64,000 nt of DNA from Cryptomeria japonica. Its lineage: Eukaryota > Streptophyta > Pinopsida > Cupressales > Cupressaceae. Numbering within the stretch: the stretch's first letter is position 1; each line of letters starts with the position of its first letter. Positions 31,101-42,480 of this stretch are shown here, one piece after another. The stretch lies in the NCBI RefSeq assembly GCF_030272615.1, contig NC_081406.1, positions 267,850,520-267,914,519 on the forward strand, read 5' to 3'. Under the pieces are notes generated by a model that searched no databases, was not told the origin of the DNA, and saw only the letters and a list, made by a program, of their open reading frames with translations. A program made the position numbers and the translations under genes.

Positions 31101-32427
31101 TTACATAGCTTTAGTCCAATATTTATCTTCACATGCCTCATTAACTGTTGATGGTTCAATTTGAGAAATAAGACATACCTCTTCATTTGCCAATCTTCCT
31201 CTTGTCATAACTCCTTTATGTTTGTTTCCAATTATCTGATCTTCAAAATGATTCAATCTTACATACCGAGGTGTCTTTGTTTGCTGCCGATCCTCAGTCA
31301 TAGTCGAATTTTCAGTTGATACCAATGTAACTGGATCTTCATTCTGTACCAGTGGGTTCAGTGCAGGTTCATTTGTTAGAATTTTTGTTGTCGGTTCTGA
31401 ATCTATATACCTTGAAGTTCCTCTAAATTGTTCATCAATCTTCACATTTGTACTTTCAATAATTTTCTGTAATCTTTTGTTAAAACATCTATATGCTTTA
31501 CTCTTAGAAGAATAACCAAGAAATATTCCTTCATCACTTTTGGGATCAAATTTCCCAATATACTCATCTCTTCTAATATAGCATTTACTTCCAAATATTC
31601 TGAAATATTTAAGAGTAGGAGTAATACCAAACCATAGTTCATGAGGGGTCTTACCGGTTTCACCTTTGATGTGAACTTTGTTGAATGTATAGACCGTTGT
31701 ACTTACTGCCTCTCTCCAATATACATGTGGTAGGTTTTCTTCTGATAACATACTTCTAGCTGCATCCAAGATAGTTCTATTTTTCCTTTCAACATCTCTA
31801 TTCTGTTGTGGCGTCCGAGGTCCTGATAGTTGTCTTCTAATTCCATTTACTTCATAGAATGCATTAAATTCCTTAGATGTAAATTCACCTCCTTGATCTA
31901 ATCTTAGACATTTGATTTTCTTACTAGTTTCATTTTCAACCATTTCTTTGAACAGTTTAAACTTTCCAAGTGCTTATGATTTTTCTCTGAGAAAAGTAAC
32001 CTAACACATTCTAGAATAGTCATCAATGATTAGCATGAAATATCTATCACCTTGTAAGCTTTTAGTTCTAGATGGACCACATAAATTAGTGTGAATTAAA
32101 TCAAGAGCATTATTGGATTTTTCTGGAATACTTTTGAAACTAGCTCTAACTTGTTTTCCAAATTGACATTCCTTACATATTGTATTGTGAGGTTTGACTA
32201 TTTTAGGTAAATCTCTAACTACCTTAGTAGTACTAATTTTCACCATGCAATCAAAGTTTACATGATAGAGTCTTTTATGCCATAGCCAACTTTCATCAAT
32301 ATGTGCAATCAAGCATGTCCTTTCACTATTATTCAAATGAAAGATATTACCTCTAATCTGATTACCGGTGGCAATTTCTAAACCAGTTCTATTCATGATT
32401 TTGCATTTTCTATTTTGGAATTGTAAC
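31101..32427 (-). pseudogene. copia-Y integrase
   Basis: Upstream part (to 32001): the GAG-pre-integrase finger, SWLWHKRLYHVNFDCM...ICKECQFGK, then LIHTNLCGP carrying the first Asp region. Downstream part from 31943: CLRLDQGGEFTSKEF (second Asp) and TPQQNRDVERKNRTI (Glu). The core is followed by the copia integrase tail (FRIFGSKCYIRRDEYIGKFD, GIFLGYSSKSKAYRCFNK). Integrase inserts cDNA into the genome. The frame breaks between 31943 and 32001. The N-terminal start (LQFQNRKCKIMNRTG) is cut off by the solo LTR at 32428. Confidence 0.9.
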
Positions 32428-33910
32428 TGTAGACGTATAAAAATGACCATATTCCTAAATGAATATTTTATGTTCATTTCTCTATTTAATTAAATCCAAT
32501 TTAATTAAATTACCCGCATTCCTTTATTTAATTAGGTAAATTATTTAAATTAAATTCACTATACCCATTTAATGAATAAATCATTTTATTCAATTAAATT
32601 CCCCCTATCCACTTTTAATTAAATTCAAATTTAATTAAATAGTTATCCTAAATTGAATAAATCTAATTAATTTAATTGCAACCAAATTGAATTAAATTAA
32701 CTTTATTTCAATTAAATCCTATTATCCCTCCATCCACTTGCAAAATCCTACATTTCTACTAACCTTCCTAAACCCCTTCCTAATTCCTTCTAGACTCTTC
32801 TAATCGCTTCTAATTAGCCTAACCCATCTTCTAAACTTTGTCACATCCCTAAGAAAGGGGAGGTCACTTCTCAAATCCTCAAAGTCTTTGATAACCATTA
32901 AAGGCTTCAAACCTTCAACCACTTAATTCCTCAAAGTCTTTGATAACCATTAAAGGCTTCAAACCTTCAACCACTTAAATCCCCAAAGTCTTCATAACCA
33001 TTAATGGTTAACTCAAACCCTCTTACATGGTTAAAGAATTTTTTTTAACTCAACCTTCATCCAACCCAAGGGTCTCATCAAGCATTTAATGCTTTGACCA
33101 TGATTATCTCTTAATCATTTGCACAAAGGTTTATCCTTGGATTAACTCTTAATCTAGTGGGTAATCTTAATTTAGACTTGACCCTTACCTTCTAGATAAC
33201 CCTAAGGTCTTCTCAGGCATTTAATGTCTCCTACCCCTTCTCTCAACCCAACCCTATGTTGACATTTGTCACCATTTCATTGGTGCAAATTACAAACATG
33301 GATCCCCAACTTTCAAACTCAACCCTTGATCAACTCTTTCAATCCTGACCATCCATTGCCCTATTTTTGCTATAAATAGAGCTCTCATTCATCCATTTTG
33401 CATCATCCTTCAAATTTGTAGTATCACACTTATGCTCAAATACATTCAAGCTTTCATATATCATTTTTATGCTTATCATTTAGCCTCTCTTTAATCAAGA
33501 ACTAGACTAAATATGCATGTTTAGAATAATTTCTTTATCATTTTAGCTCAATCATAGACTAAATATATCATGTTAGGATAGTATTTATACTAACCTTGTC
33601 ATCTTATCATCTAGTTTATTGCATTTATACAATCATGCATAGATTAGGATGCATTTCATTCTAAAATCTATCAAAGCATCCCTCGTTCTTGCATTTGCCA
33701 TCCCTAAACCATTTTGCTCAGTGATCTGAGAGCAAAAACATTGGTTTGAGGGACATTGTAAGATAGAGAACCATGGGACCAACCTTGGGAAGCTAAGTGA
33801 TACTTCATTACTCCATAGCTTACACCAAGAAGTCCTGTGTGTGTGCGTGGACAAGTCTTTTGGAATATTTTCACATATTGAGTTCTATCGACCCGCTTTT
33901 CCCGCATACA
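32428..33910 (+). repeat. Solo LTR of the Tat-A family, inserted in copia-Y
   Basis: It is a 1483-bp full-length LTR from TGTAGACG to CCCGCATACA, in the opposite orientation to Tat-A. It is flanked by perfect 5-bp duplications GTAAC at 32423-32427 and 33911-33915. No internal sequence remains, as expected from LTR-LTR recombination after insertion. It is clearly more diverged from the Tat-A LTRs than these are from each other. It carries a CTATAAATAG TATA box near 33371. Confidence 0.95.
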
Positions 33911-34355
33911 GTAACTAAAATCCTTTCTCAACTAATTGACCAACACTCAAAAGATTATTCTTTAAACCTTAAACATAGTAAACATTATCAGTATTATTCT
34001 TACCATCAAGAGATATTGCACCCTTACCTTTGATTAGACAAGCTTTATTATCTCCAAATCTCACTAAGCCTCCATTATATTCTTAAAAGTTCAAGAATTT
34101 ACCTTTATCTCCTGTCATATGATGTGAGCATCCTGAATCGATGATCCATGCATCCTTTACTTCAATTTTAGCTACCAAGGCCTGCTCTACCGGTTGGACT
34201 ATAGGTGTCGGTTGATCTTCTGTTATAGCAAGAAAAAACCATCCATTGTCTGCCAGATCCTCATCAGAATCATCAGTCACTCCTTCATCAGCAAGATAAC
34301 AAGATTTGTCTTTATTCTTCTTAAATCTGTATCTCTGATATTTAGGGTTAGGCTT
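33911..34355 (-). pseudogene. copia-Y protease
   Basis: The translation reads DAWIIDSGCSHHMTGDKGKF (about 34083-34150). DSG is the active site. An acidic linker with DDSDEDLADNGWFFLA precedes it (about 34200-34280). Downstream, GGLVRFGDNKACLIKGKG-like residues run up to the solo LTR at 33911. Stops occur near 34080 and 34340. Protease releases Gag, IN and RT from the polyprotein; the insertion of the solo LTR separates it from integrase. Confidence 0.85.
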
Positions 34356-35255
34356 CTATGTCCTTCTAGCTTCTTCTCTTAGTCTAACATGTCTATCAGA
34401 GCATCTTGAAGCCATATGACCAATCTTATTGCAGTTAAAACATTTAAAGGGTGCTTTACCTTCATACTTACTTCCAACTGGACCTTTAGGCATTTTCCTT
34501 GCAAATAGTGCTTCAAGTTCTTCATTTTCTCTCTTACTTTCTTCAAGTTCTCTTGCATAAAAGGCTTTCCAATCAGATTTGTCAAAAGATGATGCAGATG
34601 ATGTTGATTCTTTAAAGGCTAAATCTGTCTTTATAGTAGCAACATGACCAAATTTCGCAATTTCAAAAGCTGAAAGTTTTCCAATCAATGTATCTCTAGT
34701 TACTGATGTATTAGGCATTATTCTTAACTCATTTATAGTAGTGACTTTCATTTTATATGCCGGTGGCAATCCTCTTAAAATTTTTGAAACAATTTCATCT
34801 TCACTTAAGGTTCCTCCACAACATTTAATACCCAAAACAATTTCATTAACTCTTTCCATAAAAGCAAAAATCCTTTCATCTTCTTCCATTTTCAGATTTT
34901 CATATCTGACCCGGAAGCTTTCAAGTTTTGCAATTTTGACCATGGAATATCCTTCATTTAGTGTTTCCAAATGATCCCAAATAGCTTTAGCAGTTGATCT
35001 GTCTGATAAACCCATGATTCGCTTATCTGTTAATGCACTCAAAAGTGCTTCACTTGCTTTGCAATCATTTTCTTCATCTTTAGTCAAGTTAGGTGGATTA
35101 GGCTGACCAGGAGTAGGAGCACTATAGCCATTCTTTGTAACTTCGTAGATGTCCTTTCCAATGCAATTTAGATGTGTCTCCATTCTGATCTTCCATATGC
35201 CATAGTTGGTTCCATCAAGTTTAGGACTATCCTTCTTGAAATAGTTAGTAGACAT
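34356..35255 (-). CDS. copia-Y Gag
   Basis: A 299-codon open frame starts MSTNYFKKDSPKLDGTNYG. It has the UBN2-like copia Gag region (YGIWKIRMETHLNCIGKD, SDRSTAKAIWDHLETLNEG, KLESFRVRYENLKMEEDERI, GLPPAYKMKVTTINEL). Near the C end is the CCHC zinc knuckle CFNCNKIGHMASRC (about 34400-34445), all four ligands present. It forms particles and packages RNA. The start is about 35 bp inside the PBS, as in copia-X. The frame ends at 34356, where the protease linker should follow, so it is probably truncated by a stop. Confidence 0.92.
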   Translation of the reverse strand: MSTNYFKKDSPKLDGTNYGIWKIRMETHLNCIGKDIYEVTKNGYSAPTPGQPNPPNLTKDEENDCKASEALLSALTDKRIMGLSDRSTAKAIWDHLETLNEGYSMVKIAKLESFRVRYENLKMEEDERIFAFMERVNEIVLGIKCCGGTLSEDEIVSKILRGLPPAYKMKVTTINELRIMPNTSVTRDTLIGKLSAFEIAKFGHVATIKTDLAFKESTSSASSFDKSDWKAFYARELEESKRENEELEALFARKMPKGPVGSKYEGKAPFKCFNCNKIGHMASRCSDRHVRLREEARRT

Positions 35256-35291
35256 TGGATCTCCTCAAGCTATTAAACTTTTTCAAAAGAG

Positions 35292-35310
35292 GACTAAGCT
35301 CTCATACCAA
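35292..35310 (-). other. copia-Y primer binding site
   Basis: The minus strand reads TTGGTATGAGAGCTTAGTCC. It matches the initiator tRNA-Met PBS except for one base (GGTATGAGAGC instead of GGTATCAGAGC). Confidence 0.88.
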
Positions 35311-35311
35311 T

Positions 35312-36356
35312 TGTTAGGTCCCAGAGGCAACTAAGAGGGGGGGGTGAATCAGTTGTCAAATAAATTTAAACCAAAAACAACTTAATCAATTTTCTGCTTA
35401 ATACCGGTGAAACAGTCTTTTATACCGGTGGACAGTTTTATCAGATAATTGCAATATCGGTAAAGATTAATGCATGAAACAAAAAGACAAAGTTATCCAC
35501 AACACATAACACCAATATTTGTACGTGGAAACCTTGTAAGAGGAAAAACCATGGTGGGAAACCTTACCCACAATCAGATGATACTACTGCAGATAGTAAG
35601 TGTATACAAATGGGGTCTGCACATGCAGAAAGGCCAAGCGCCTAGAGCTCACTGCTCAAACACAAAATGGGAGTCACACTAACTACAATTGGATGGTTAA
35701 ATCCAATAAGGATGTACTGCACAAAATAGCATCTTCATATGCTGGATTCAGTACCAGTGTAGTTCTGATATGCTTTCACAAAAACCTTGCTTCACCTTCA
35801 AATGATGTCTACATGTATAGCTCTTCTTATTCTCGCATATACCTTCACACAATTCTTTTTTGCATTCCACATCCGATCTTACATTTATATCATAACCTAA
35901 GACCAATTTTAGTAGGTCGGCTCTACAAGATATTACAATAAAATAATTTTACAAACAAAACAATATTCAATGCAATAATCGATTTGACATGTCGGCTTGA
36001 TGCATTTACAACAATAATAAATCATCTCCATAGTGTGCAGTGCTGATCTGGAAAAGAAAACCTGTCAGTGTATAACCTGGACCTATTGCTCGGTAACAAC
36101 AAATATGCAAATACGAATATAACTATAAACAAATCTCCAAGAAAAGGTGTCCAAACGATGTCTTCGACATAACTAGGTGTTTTCCACGCCATTCCAAGTG
36201 TCGGTGGTCATTATATCATGTTGGTGTACCATATACCAGTGACTGTGCATAAGTCACTTGCTTGCTAGTGAATGTTGCTGATTCTCCAAAATGCTAGAGT
36301 TGATAGAGTTTAGTAGGTGTTGACATCAATGACAAAACCATACCAAAATACCAACA
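35312..36356 (-). repeat. copia-Y 5' LTR
   Basis: The 1045 bp run from TGTTAGGTCCC to ACCAACA, paired with 28253-29277. It keeps the extra 20 bp between two ATACCGGTG copies (about 35401-35440). Confidence 0.93.
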
Positions 36357-38435
36357 CCTGCATCAATGGTCCCTGCGATAGCTACAATGGCTGCCCACCT
36401 CTCCCTCTCCGCTGTAATCTTCCACCACCCCCACCTCCACCTCTGAATCCACTACCTCCTCCAAAACCCCCACCCCCTCCTCCTCCTCCTCCATCACCAC
36501 CTCCTCCATCCCCACCCCCACCCCCACCATCTCCTCTCCCTCATCCACCTACGTGACCTCCTCTCCTCCTCAAAGGATGGAATCTGCTCCGTTGGATTGA
36601 ATATCCGAGGAATCGAATGTGCCGCAATGTACTGAGTGTACTCATCTAACACCCCAACATCTACCACCCCTGGCCTCATCTGCCATGGTCTTGCCTGTAG
36701 CGTATGGAACTCTGCCAAATCTCGATCATAAGGTAACACTTGCCCCCATAGGAACCTCTCTCGAACTACCCTAGCATACTCTCCTAATCCACTAGGCAAT
36801 CCCTGCCTACACCCAAACTGTCTCAAAACTCTACCCGAAAGTTGTCTCTCCACATTGTAGGTTATCCTACCAATGAGGTATCGTGTCATATACACATACA
36901 GCAATGCCTTTGCATCATCCTCCAATAGCTCGCACTAATTGTAGGGCCTCCAGATCACTGTATCTAAATCGTCTAGTGCCCGCCGCCACCACTCTAACTT
37001 CCCTAGGTGGGGCTGACTCATCATACCTCCATACATTTATACATATAGTTGGTCCACCACTCAGAATCTCAAACTAATTGGTCAGGTAATAGGTAAGTGC
37101 TCCCATGCCCAAATATGCAGCAGAGTGATCCCCACTCCCAATGAGCCCACCTCTTGGTATACTACCTCATGTAGCTCCTGATATATGTGCGATAGCATGC
37201 ATGATCCCCATGAAAACTGAGTCCCCTTTGTCATCATCTGCTCGATCACCTGACCCCAACCAATGACAAGTCCATGCGATCATCGATCTAGACATAGCAG
37301 TCCCCCAACAATCTCTGATAGCACTAATGGTAATGGATCATACAAGGCTGCTATATCCTCCCAGGCTATTGACCCATCATCAATGAAGACATCCTCATCA
37401 AAGAATCTATGCACTGCTATTGTCCCCCAAGCTCGGTCATATATCACCAGCTCTCCTTGAATGGGAATGTGCAGGATGTGCCATACATCCTCCAATGTAA
37501 CTATCATCTCCCCCTGCACCAAGTAAAATGTGCATGTCTCACTATGCCATCGCTATGCCAATATTGTGATCAACCCACAATTCATCTGAATCACGGGCAT
37601 ATACATAACATCGTACAGGCTAGTCACTACAATGCAATCCACCTCAGCCTCTGTCAAACGATCATGCAACACCTGTGTGGCAGGATGCCTCTCGGGCATC
37701 TGTAAGACACGAAGCTCCTCCTACACACATGCATCAACCACCATCATCAGTTGTTTTGTTTCAAACTTTCTTAAGTTTAAACCTAGACTATCAACAGATA
37801 CTTTGATCAAGTATCTTCGGGTCTCAACATGTAAGTAATCATGGCACACCTAGACTACAACAGACATTTATCTTAATGACCTAAGTCTCATCAGGGTTGC
37901 TATGGTTCAAAACAACTCTCAACTCACACCTCCATCCATCCATCATTGGCATCAGGAGATTCTTTTTAAAAAATACTGGGGCATCAACCTTCTTACCAAA
38001 AGCGCTATTCTACACACAACAATGCTAATATGCTCAAAAAATGCTAAATCAACTATCCAATAGTGCTAAACCAACAATAGCGCTACATCGACTATACAAT
38101 AGCGCCACCTCACATCAAAGTGCTCAATCAACTACTCAATAGCACTTAACACCCAATAGTGCTAAAACAGCTATGCAATAATGCTACCCTTGACAAACGC
38201 GCTAAAACAACTATACAATAGCACCATAGCGGTACAAAAGTGCTAAATTAGTTGACAATAGTGCCAAAACACAGTTTTAGCGCTATTGTGTTGACTCAAC
38301 TTGGACCAAGCCAAAAACCTATCAAAAATACATAAGATTCAAAAATTCAAATTCACATACCGCTGGTCCACAGTCATCTAGCCACTGGAATCGAAAGACT
38401 CGCTCTAATCGGTGATCTACTATGGGAACCGACAT
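36357..38435 (-). pseudogene. Antisense PMD protein gene of Tat-B, two exons (C-terminal part displaced by copia-Y)
   Basis: Exon 1 is 38435-38361 (exactly 25 codons, starting MSVPIVDHRLERVF), ending at a GTATGT donor. Exon 2 starts at 37720 after ATGTGTGTAG. The PMD core reads RWHSETCTFYL, GEMIVTLEDVWHIL (about 37470-37520), RAWGTIAVHRFFDED and LPLVLSEIVGGLLC, and continues MEDDAKALLYVYMTRYLIGR and RVLRQFGCRQGLPSGLGEY (about 36780-36925). A Gly/Trp/Arg-rich low-complexity stretch follows (36420-36545). The gene runs opposite to Tat-B sense, as in Tat-A and Tat-C. Stops and frame breaks occur (near 37279, 37050 and 36930). The rest of exon 2 is at about 27660-28252. Nuclear function is inferred from PMD relatives only. 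Confidence 0.78.
37999..38285 (-). repeat. Degenerate TAGCGCTA word array in the PMD intron of Tat-B
   Basis: About 15 words (AATAGCGCTAC, AATAGCGCC, AATAGTGCTAAA, AAATGCTAAAT, AAAGTGCTCAA) occur with spacing of about 15-25 bp, often joined by ACTATACA/CAACTATCCA. It lies inside the predicted intron (37721-38360). Confidence 0.75.
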
Positions 38436-38531
38436 CCTGATTGTTGCTTTCTCTTCCAAACAGTCACTATCAGAGCTCCAATTTCACTATGGATGCGAAT
38501 GCACATGAGCCTATTTTCACCCCTTTCTCCC

Positions 38532-38559
38532 CATATATACCCTTTGCTGTAACCCTAAA
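38532..38559 (-). promoter_or_regulatory. Putative promoter of the Tat-B PMD gene (telo-box and TATA)
   Basis: The minus strand has TTTAGGGTT at 38559-38551, then GTATATATGGGG from 38540. The ATG follows about 105 bp from the TATA start. Order and spacing parallel Tat-A and Tat-C. Confidence 0.55.
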
Positions 38560-38833
38560 TTTCCCCCACTCATCGTCGTGGTCCCTGTGAACTTCCAAAG
38601 CCTCCCATTTCTTCATTTTATCTCCGATTTCTTTTCACCAATATTACTAAAATCTTCTCTTCTATCACCTCGCCAGTTTTCATTCTTTTTCGAGAGATCG
38701 CCCGATTTTTCAAAAAAATTTGGCCCATCTCTCGAGGGGGAATACCACCCATTAAATTAACATTTTATGGGGCATATTTATTCACACCTGTTTTTTTTCT
38801 TTCTTTGAAACGATGCGAAAAACCGCACCGTCT

Positions 38834-38847
38834 CAAAGAGGGGCAAA
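38834..38847 (+). other. Tat-B polypurine tract
   Basis: CAAAGAGGGGCAAA lies immediately before the LTR start TGTAATCACA. It places Tat-B on the plus strand. The interval 38560-38833 holds no ORF worth calling. Confidence 0.9.
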
Positions 38848-40297
38848 TGTAATCACATAAATCTATCCATTTTAATTAAATGAATATTTGCTATTTATTT
38901 GATTAAAAACCCACTAGCCATCTGTTAATTAAATTAACATTTAATTAATTCATCTTCAAAATATTCTCCTATTAATTAAATAAATTATTCAATTTATTTA
39001 ATTAATTCATTAAACCAAAATCACAATCAATTAAATGAATAAATTCTATTTATTTCATTTAATCCCCTTTCCTCTTTTAAATAAATTAAATAAAATATTT
39101 ATTTAAATCATTACCCCCCCCCCCCATTTGCATTCTCCTAAAAATGCAACTTGCACCTATTTGTTGAAATAAATGAATTTTATTTTAATAAAAATCCTAT
39201 TTTCTCTCACCCATCAAACCCACTTGCAATCCTAATCCCCTTCTAGATTCTTCTAAACCCCTTTCTAATTAGCCTAATCCATCCCCTAAATATTGTTACA
39301 TTCCTAAGAAACTTGAAGTCACTTCTCAAAGACTTCAAAGTCTTTGAAAAGTATTAAATGCTTTGTGTGTTCAACAATTTAACCTCTAAAGTCTTCCAAA
39401 CCACTAATGGCTCTTACATGACCATTGATGGCTCTTACATAAGCATTTATGGTTAAATCCACTTGCACCCATGGTTAAAGACTTTAACCCCTAACTCAAC
39501 CCTCATGTGACCCATGTGTCTCCTCAAGCATTTATTGCTTTGACCATGGTTATCCTCACTAACTCTTGCACAAGAGTTTATCCATTGGATAAAAGCATTA
39601 TTCTTTGGATAATGAATTTATTCACTCAACCCAACCTTAACCTTACCTCCCAAGTTAACCCTCGGGTCATGTCAAGCATTTAATGTTTATTCCCTCTCCT
39701 CTCAACCCATCTCATGTTGACACTTTTCAACATGGGATTGGGTTGAAATCCCTCTCATGGATCGAATATCATTCAATCCTGACCCTTGTTGAGATTACTC
39801 AATCTCAACCATCCATTGCTCCATTTTACCTACAGATAGAGCTCATTTCTTCATAATCCAGATCCTGAAAACTTGTATGCATTTATATTATAGTCATTTT
39901 TAGAGAGAATTTAGCATAAATCAATCATATTCACTCTTTTGGTTTAAAATCAACACTAGCTAATTAGATAATCTCTCATTTTTAGCTTTTGTTCACACTT
40001 GCATAGCATTTAGATTAATCATTTTCAATCTTGAATCTCCATAAGGCATCCATAGTGCAAAAAGCTACAGAGAGCTACCTAATTTGGAACTTGGAGAGGA
40101 GAGGAACAAGGGAGGAGGAGCTACAAGCATGGTGGAAGGCATTTGGAGATGTCTTCTTGCATTTGTTTTCATAGTTAAATGATTCATTATGTTTTTAGTG
40201 TCTCTCTTGGTATGCCTGCTTAGATTAGTCTTTGGTTGATTAACACTAATTCTTCTTTGTTTCTTGTGTTATACGACCATAGGTTCTTGTCTAAACA
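38848..40297 (+). repeat. Tat-B 3' LTR (right boundary approximate)
   Basis: It starts TGTAATCACATAAATC after the PPT. It has AATTAAAT-rich U3, a CCATTGCTCCATTTTACCTA...AGAGCTC block like that in the Tat-A LTR, and a CTTTGACCATGGTTATC block also shared. The right end is placed at CTAAACA (40297), because gypsy-G gag homology seems to begin just beyond. A boundary anywhere between 40100 and 40300 is possible. Confidence 0.6.
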
Positions 40298-41516
40298 TTA
40301 ACCCCCTTTTGTAGAGCATCAGGCTCTATAGCCTTTGAGGTACTTGCAGTTGAGGTATTCAAGCTATTCAAGGGCCTAGCATTACTCCATTGGTTCTACC
40401 CTTGAAAATTGGATCTTTGAGGCTCATAGCTCTGATTTTGTTGTTGATAAGGCTTGTTGGCCTGTGGCAGCTATCTCTTGATTGAAACTAGTTAATTCCC
40501 AAATCCTTGCATACATTGGTCCATCTTCTGATCTATTTTTTCCACGAGGCCTGGAGTAAGGTCTGCAATTCCCTAATCTCTAAAGACAATGGAGTTGGTG
40601 CAGGTGTGATAAAATGTCTTGTTGATTCCATTGGTATTGGTTCTAAAATAGGCTATTGGGTAGGAGCCTCTGGAAATAAAGGCATTGGAGGCCTAGGGGA
40701 CAACTTCCCAACCTAGATCAAGCAATTTTCTGCCCTTATGGTAGTATCATATTCCCTTGGAAGATTATCTCTTCCCATAGATTGGATCATAGAAGCTATA
40801 TCACTATTTAAAGCCTTAAGAAAATACAAAAATGCATGGTTTGATGAAGACTTTACCAATGATGGGATTCTATCCCATGTCTTCTAAAATTTGTAGTTAA
40901 AATTACCCATTAATTCATGGGGTACTCTTTTGATTGTAGTTAGCTACTCCATAAGTGACACATGGTCACTCTTGTCTTCAAAATACTTGCACACTTTCTC
41001 CCCTAACTCATTCCAATTGTGAACGGAGTTAGGAGCTAGTCCTTTGTACCACGAAAGGGCCTTTCATTTGAACAAGGTAGCAAGAAGCCTCACTGCAACG
41101 TTATCCTCAGTGACATCAAACACAATGCAGATGCTTGACACATCCTAGACGTGTTCCTCCGAGGAGGTAGATTTCTCTCCAGTAAAATTGGGTAAAGCCT
41201 TCAGGGCTACTGTTGGAATATTATCTTTTTGAGTTAGGACTAAGGGGCATACACCATTAAAGGAGACAAAGGTATGTGCTCTAGGAACCCCCATCGTAAA
41301 TAGTGGTCTATTGACATGGATGGCAGGGCTTTTAGGTTGTGTTAATCTTAGGAATGGTGGGGTAGAAAGAGACCTTAGAGATGTAGGTGATTCTCCTTGA
41401 GTTCCCCTAACAGGTGACAATGAATGTCTACCCCCTCTTTTTCTAAAACTGGAACTTGAAAGCTCAAAGAATTGAAAATTACCTCTAGAAGATTCTTTGG
41501 CTTGAATTCTTGGCAT
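40298..41516 (-). pseudogene. gypsy-G Gag
   Basis: The N-terminal 123 codons are open from 41516 (MPRIQAKESSRGNFQFFEL) to 41145. Homology continues with stops to about 40300: ICIVFDVTEDNVAVRLLATL, ALSWYKGLAPNSVHNWNELG and KVCKYFEDKSDHVSLME. ALSWYKGL-type sequence is the retrotransposon gag (PF03732-like) core. Asn/Gln-rich sequence follows (KPYQQQNQSYEPQ, about 40420-40460). It belongs to a gypsy lineage different from the Tat elements. Pol is absent: the gag ends against the Tat-B LTR, so Tat-B appears to have inserted into it, with the remainder left of the window. At least six in-frame stops. Confidence 0.75.
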
Positions 41517-41642
41517 GAAAGTGGCAACTGGTCATCACCTAGAGCTGAGTTTGATCCTTAAAGTCGCCAAGTGTTGAACATGATTGCCTCCAAAGGTAAA
41601 TTTTCTAAGAGTAGCACTGAATCCTTAGCATAAATGTTGAAA

Positions 41643-41664
41643 TCAAGTCCCACCGAACGTGCCA
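41643..41664 (-). other. gypsy-G primer binding site
   Basis: The minus strand reads TGGCACGTTCGGTGGGACTT, 5 bp inside the presumed LTR end (GACAACA). I do not assign the tRNA. Confidence 0.7.
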
Positions 41665-41669
41665 AAAAA

Positions 41670-42480
41670 TGTTGTCACAAAAGTTGCACCCTGTGATGAT
41701 CAGACTTGATCATCAACCTTGTGAAACATGGAAACAACCTCCCATGTTTGGGACTTTCAGAAGTGAGGTTGAGTCTCTGGAGAAGGCTGACTTCCTATCA
41801 ATCTTGAGTGCAATTATGACTTAATCTAGTGATTCTAAGAGGGAAAAGGGAGAAAGAGGGAATGCTTGAAAGAGGGGAAAATTTTTGCACCTAAATGGAA
41901 TGTGATCTTCCTGTTGAAATTGCACAAAACATCAATAAAACTACCCAAAGATACACTAGCTTCTACCTAAATTAGTTCCCTATCTGCATAAGAGAAGGTT
42001 GGAAATCTAGAAAATGATAAGGGGGACTAAAGCTAGTCCACAAATGACATTCAAATAGGGATCAACATAGTCATTTTGCAAAGGAAACAAGAAAGAGATG
42101 CATTCAAATAAAGAGGTAAGAGAAATACACACATTTGTTCAAATTGAAACAAGGCAAGGAAAGCAATCCTATTAATGGAAGCCAAGTCAAAATTTACAAG
42201 TGCAAAAGAACATAGGTTTCTGCAAAAGAAAAGAGAGAAGATCCCTTTGAAAAATTACAAAAACTATATTTATAGTTGAGGTGTAACTCAAAATGAAAAC
42301 TATAGCTGAAACCCTAACCCTCCTAGGATTAGGTTACAAAAATATCTAAGAGGGAGATCAGATTAGAGAACGATATGATGGCATTCAAAAAACATTCTGA
42401 GAAAGTGTCCATCTCTGGAAAGAGAAAAAATATCGTTGTAGAAGGGAATTTTTTGCGGATGGTGCGTCTGAGATGGCAAA
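41670..42480 (-). repeat. gypsy-G 5' LTR (right boundary unresolved)
   Basis: The LTR is inferred from the PBS and from TGTTGTCACAAAAG at 41670. On the minus strand a CTATAAATATAG TATA box lies near 42267-42278. No second copy is in the window, so the outer boundary is a guess. Confidence 0.5.

Larger units (their letters stand above)
28253..36356 (-). mobile_element. copia-Y: Sirevirus-like copia element nested in Tat-B
   Basis: LTRs lie at 28253-29277 and 35312-36356. The minus-strand order is PBS, gag, protease, integrase, RT, RNase H, PPT. The flanking 5 bp are TCTGC (28248-28252) and CCTGC (36357-36361), an imperfect target duplication. The insertion splits exon 2 of the Tat-B PMD gene. 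A solo LTR sits inside at 32428-33910. LTRs differ by roughly 5% by eye over the first 470 bp plus a 20-bp indel, so it is older than Tat-A. Sirevirus affinity is inferred from the AAAGGGGGAGATTGT junction, a second upstream PPT and the RNase H motif INISKN in its relative copia-V. Confidence 0.93.

Noticed and set aside
36317..36556. Proline-rich plus-strand ORF
   Set aside because: It is the complement of the Gly/Arg/Glu-coding low-complexity stretch of the Tat-B PMD gene on the minus strand.
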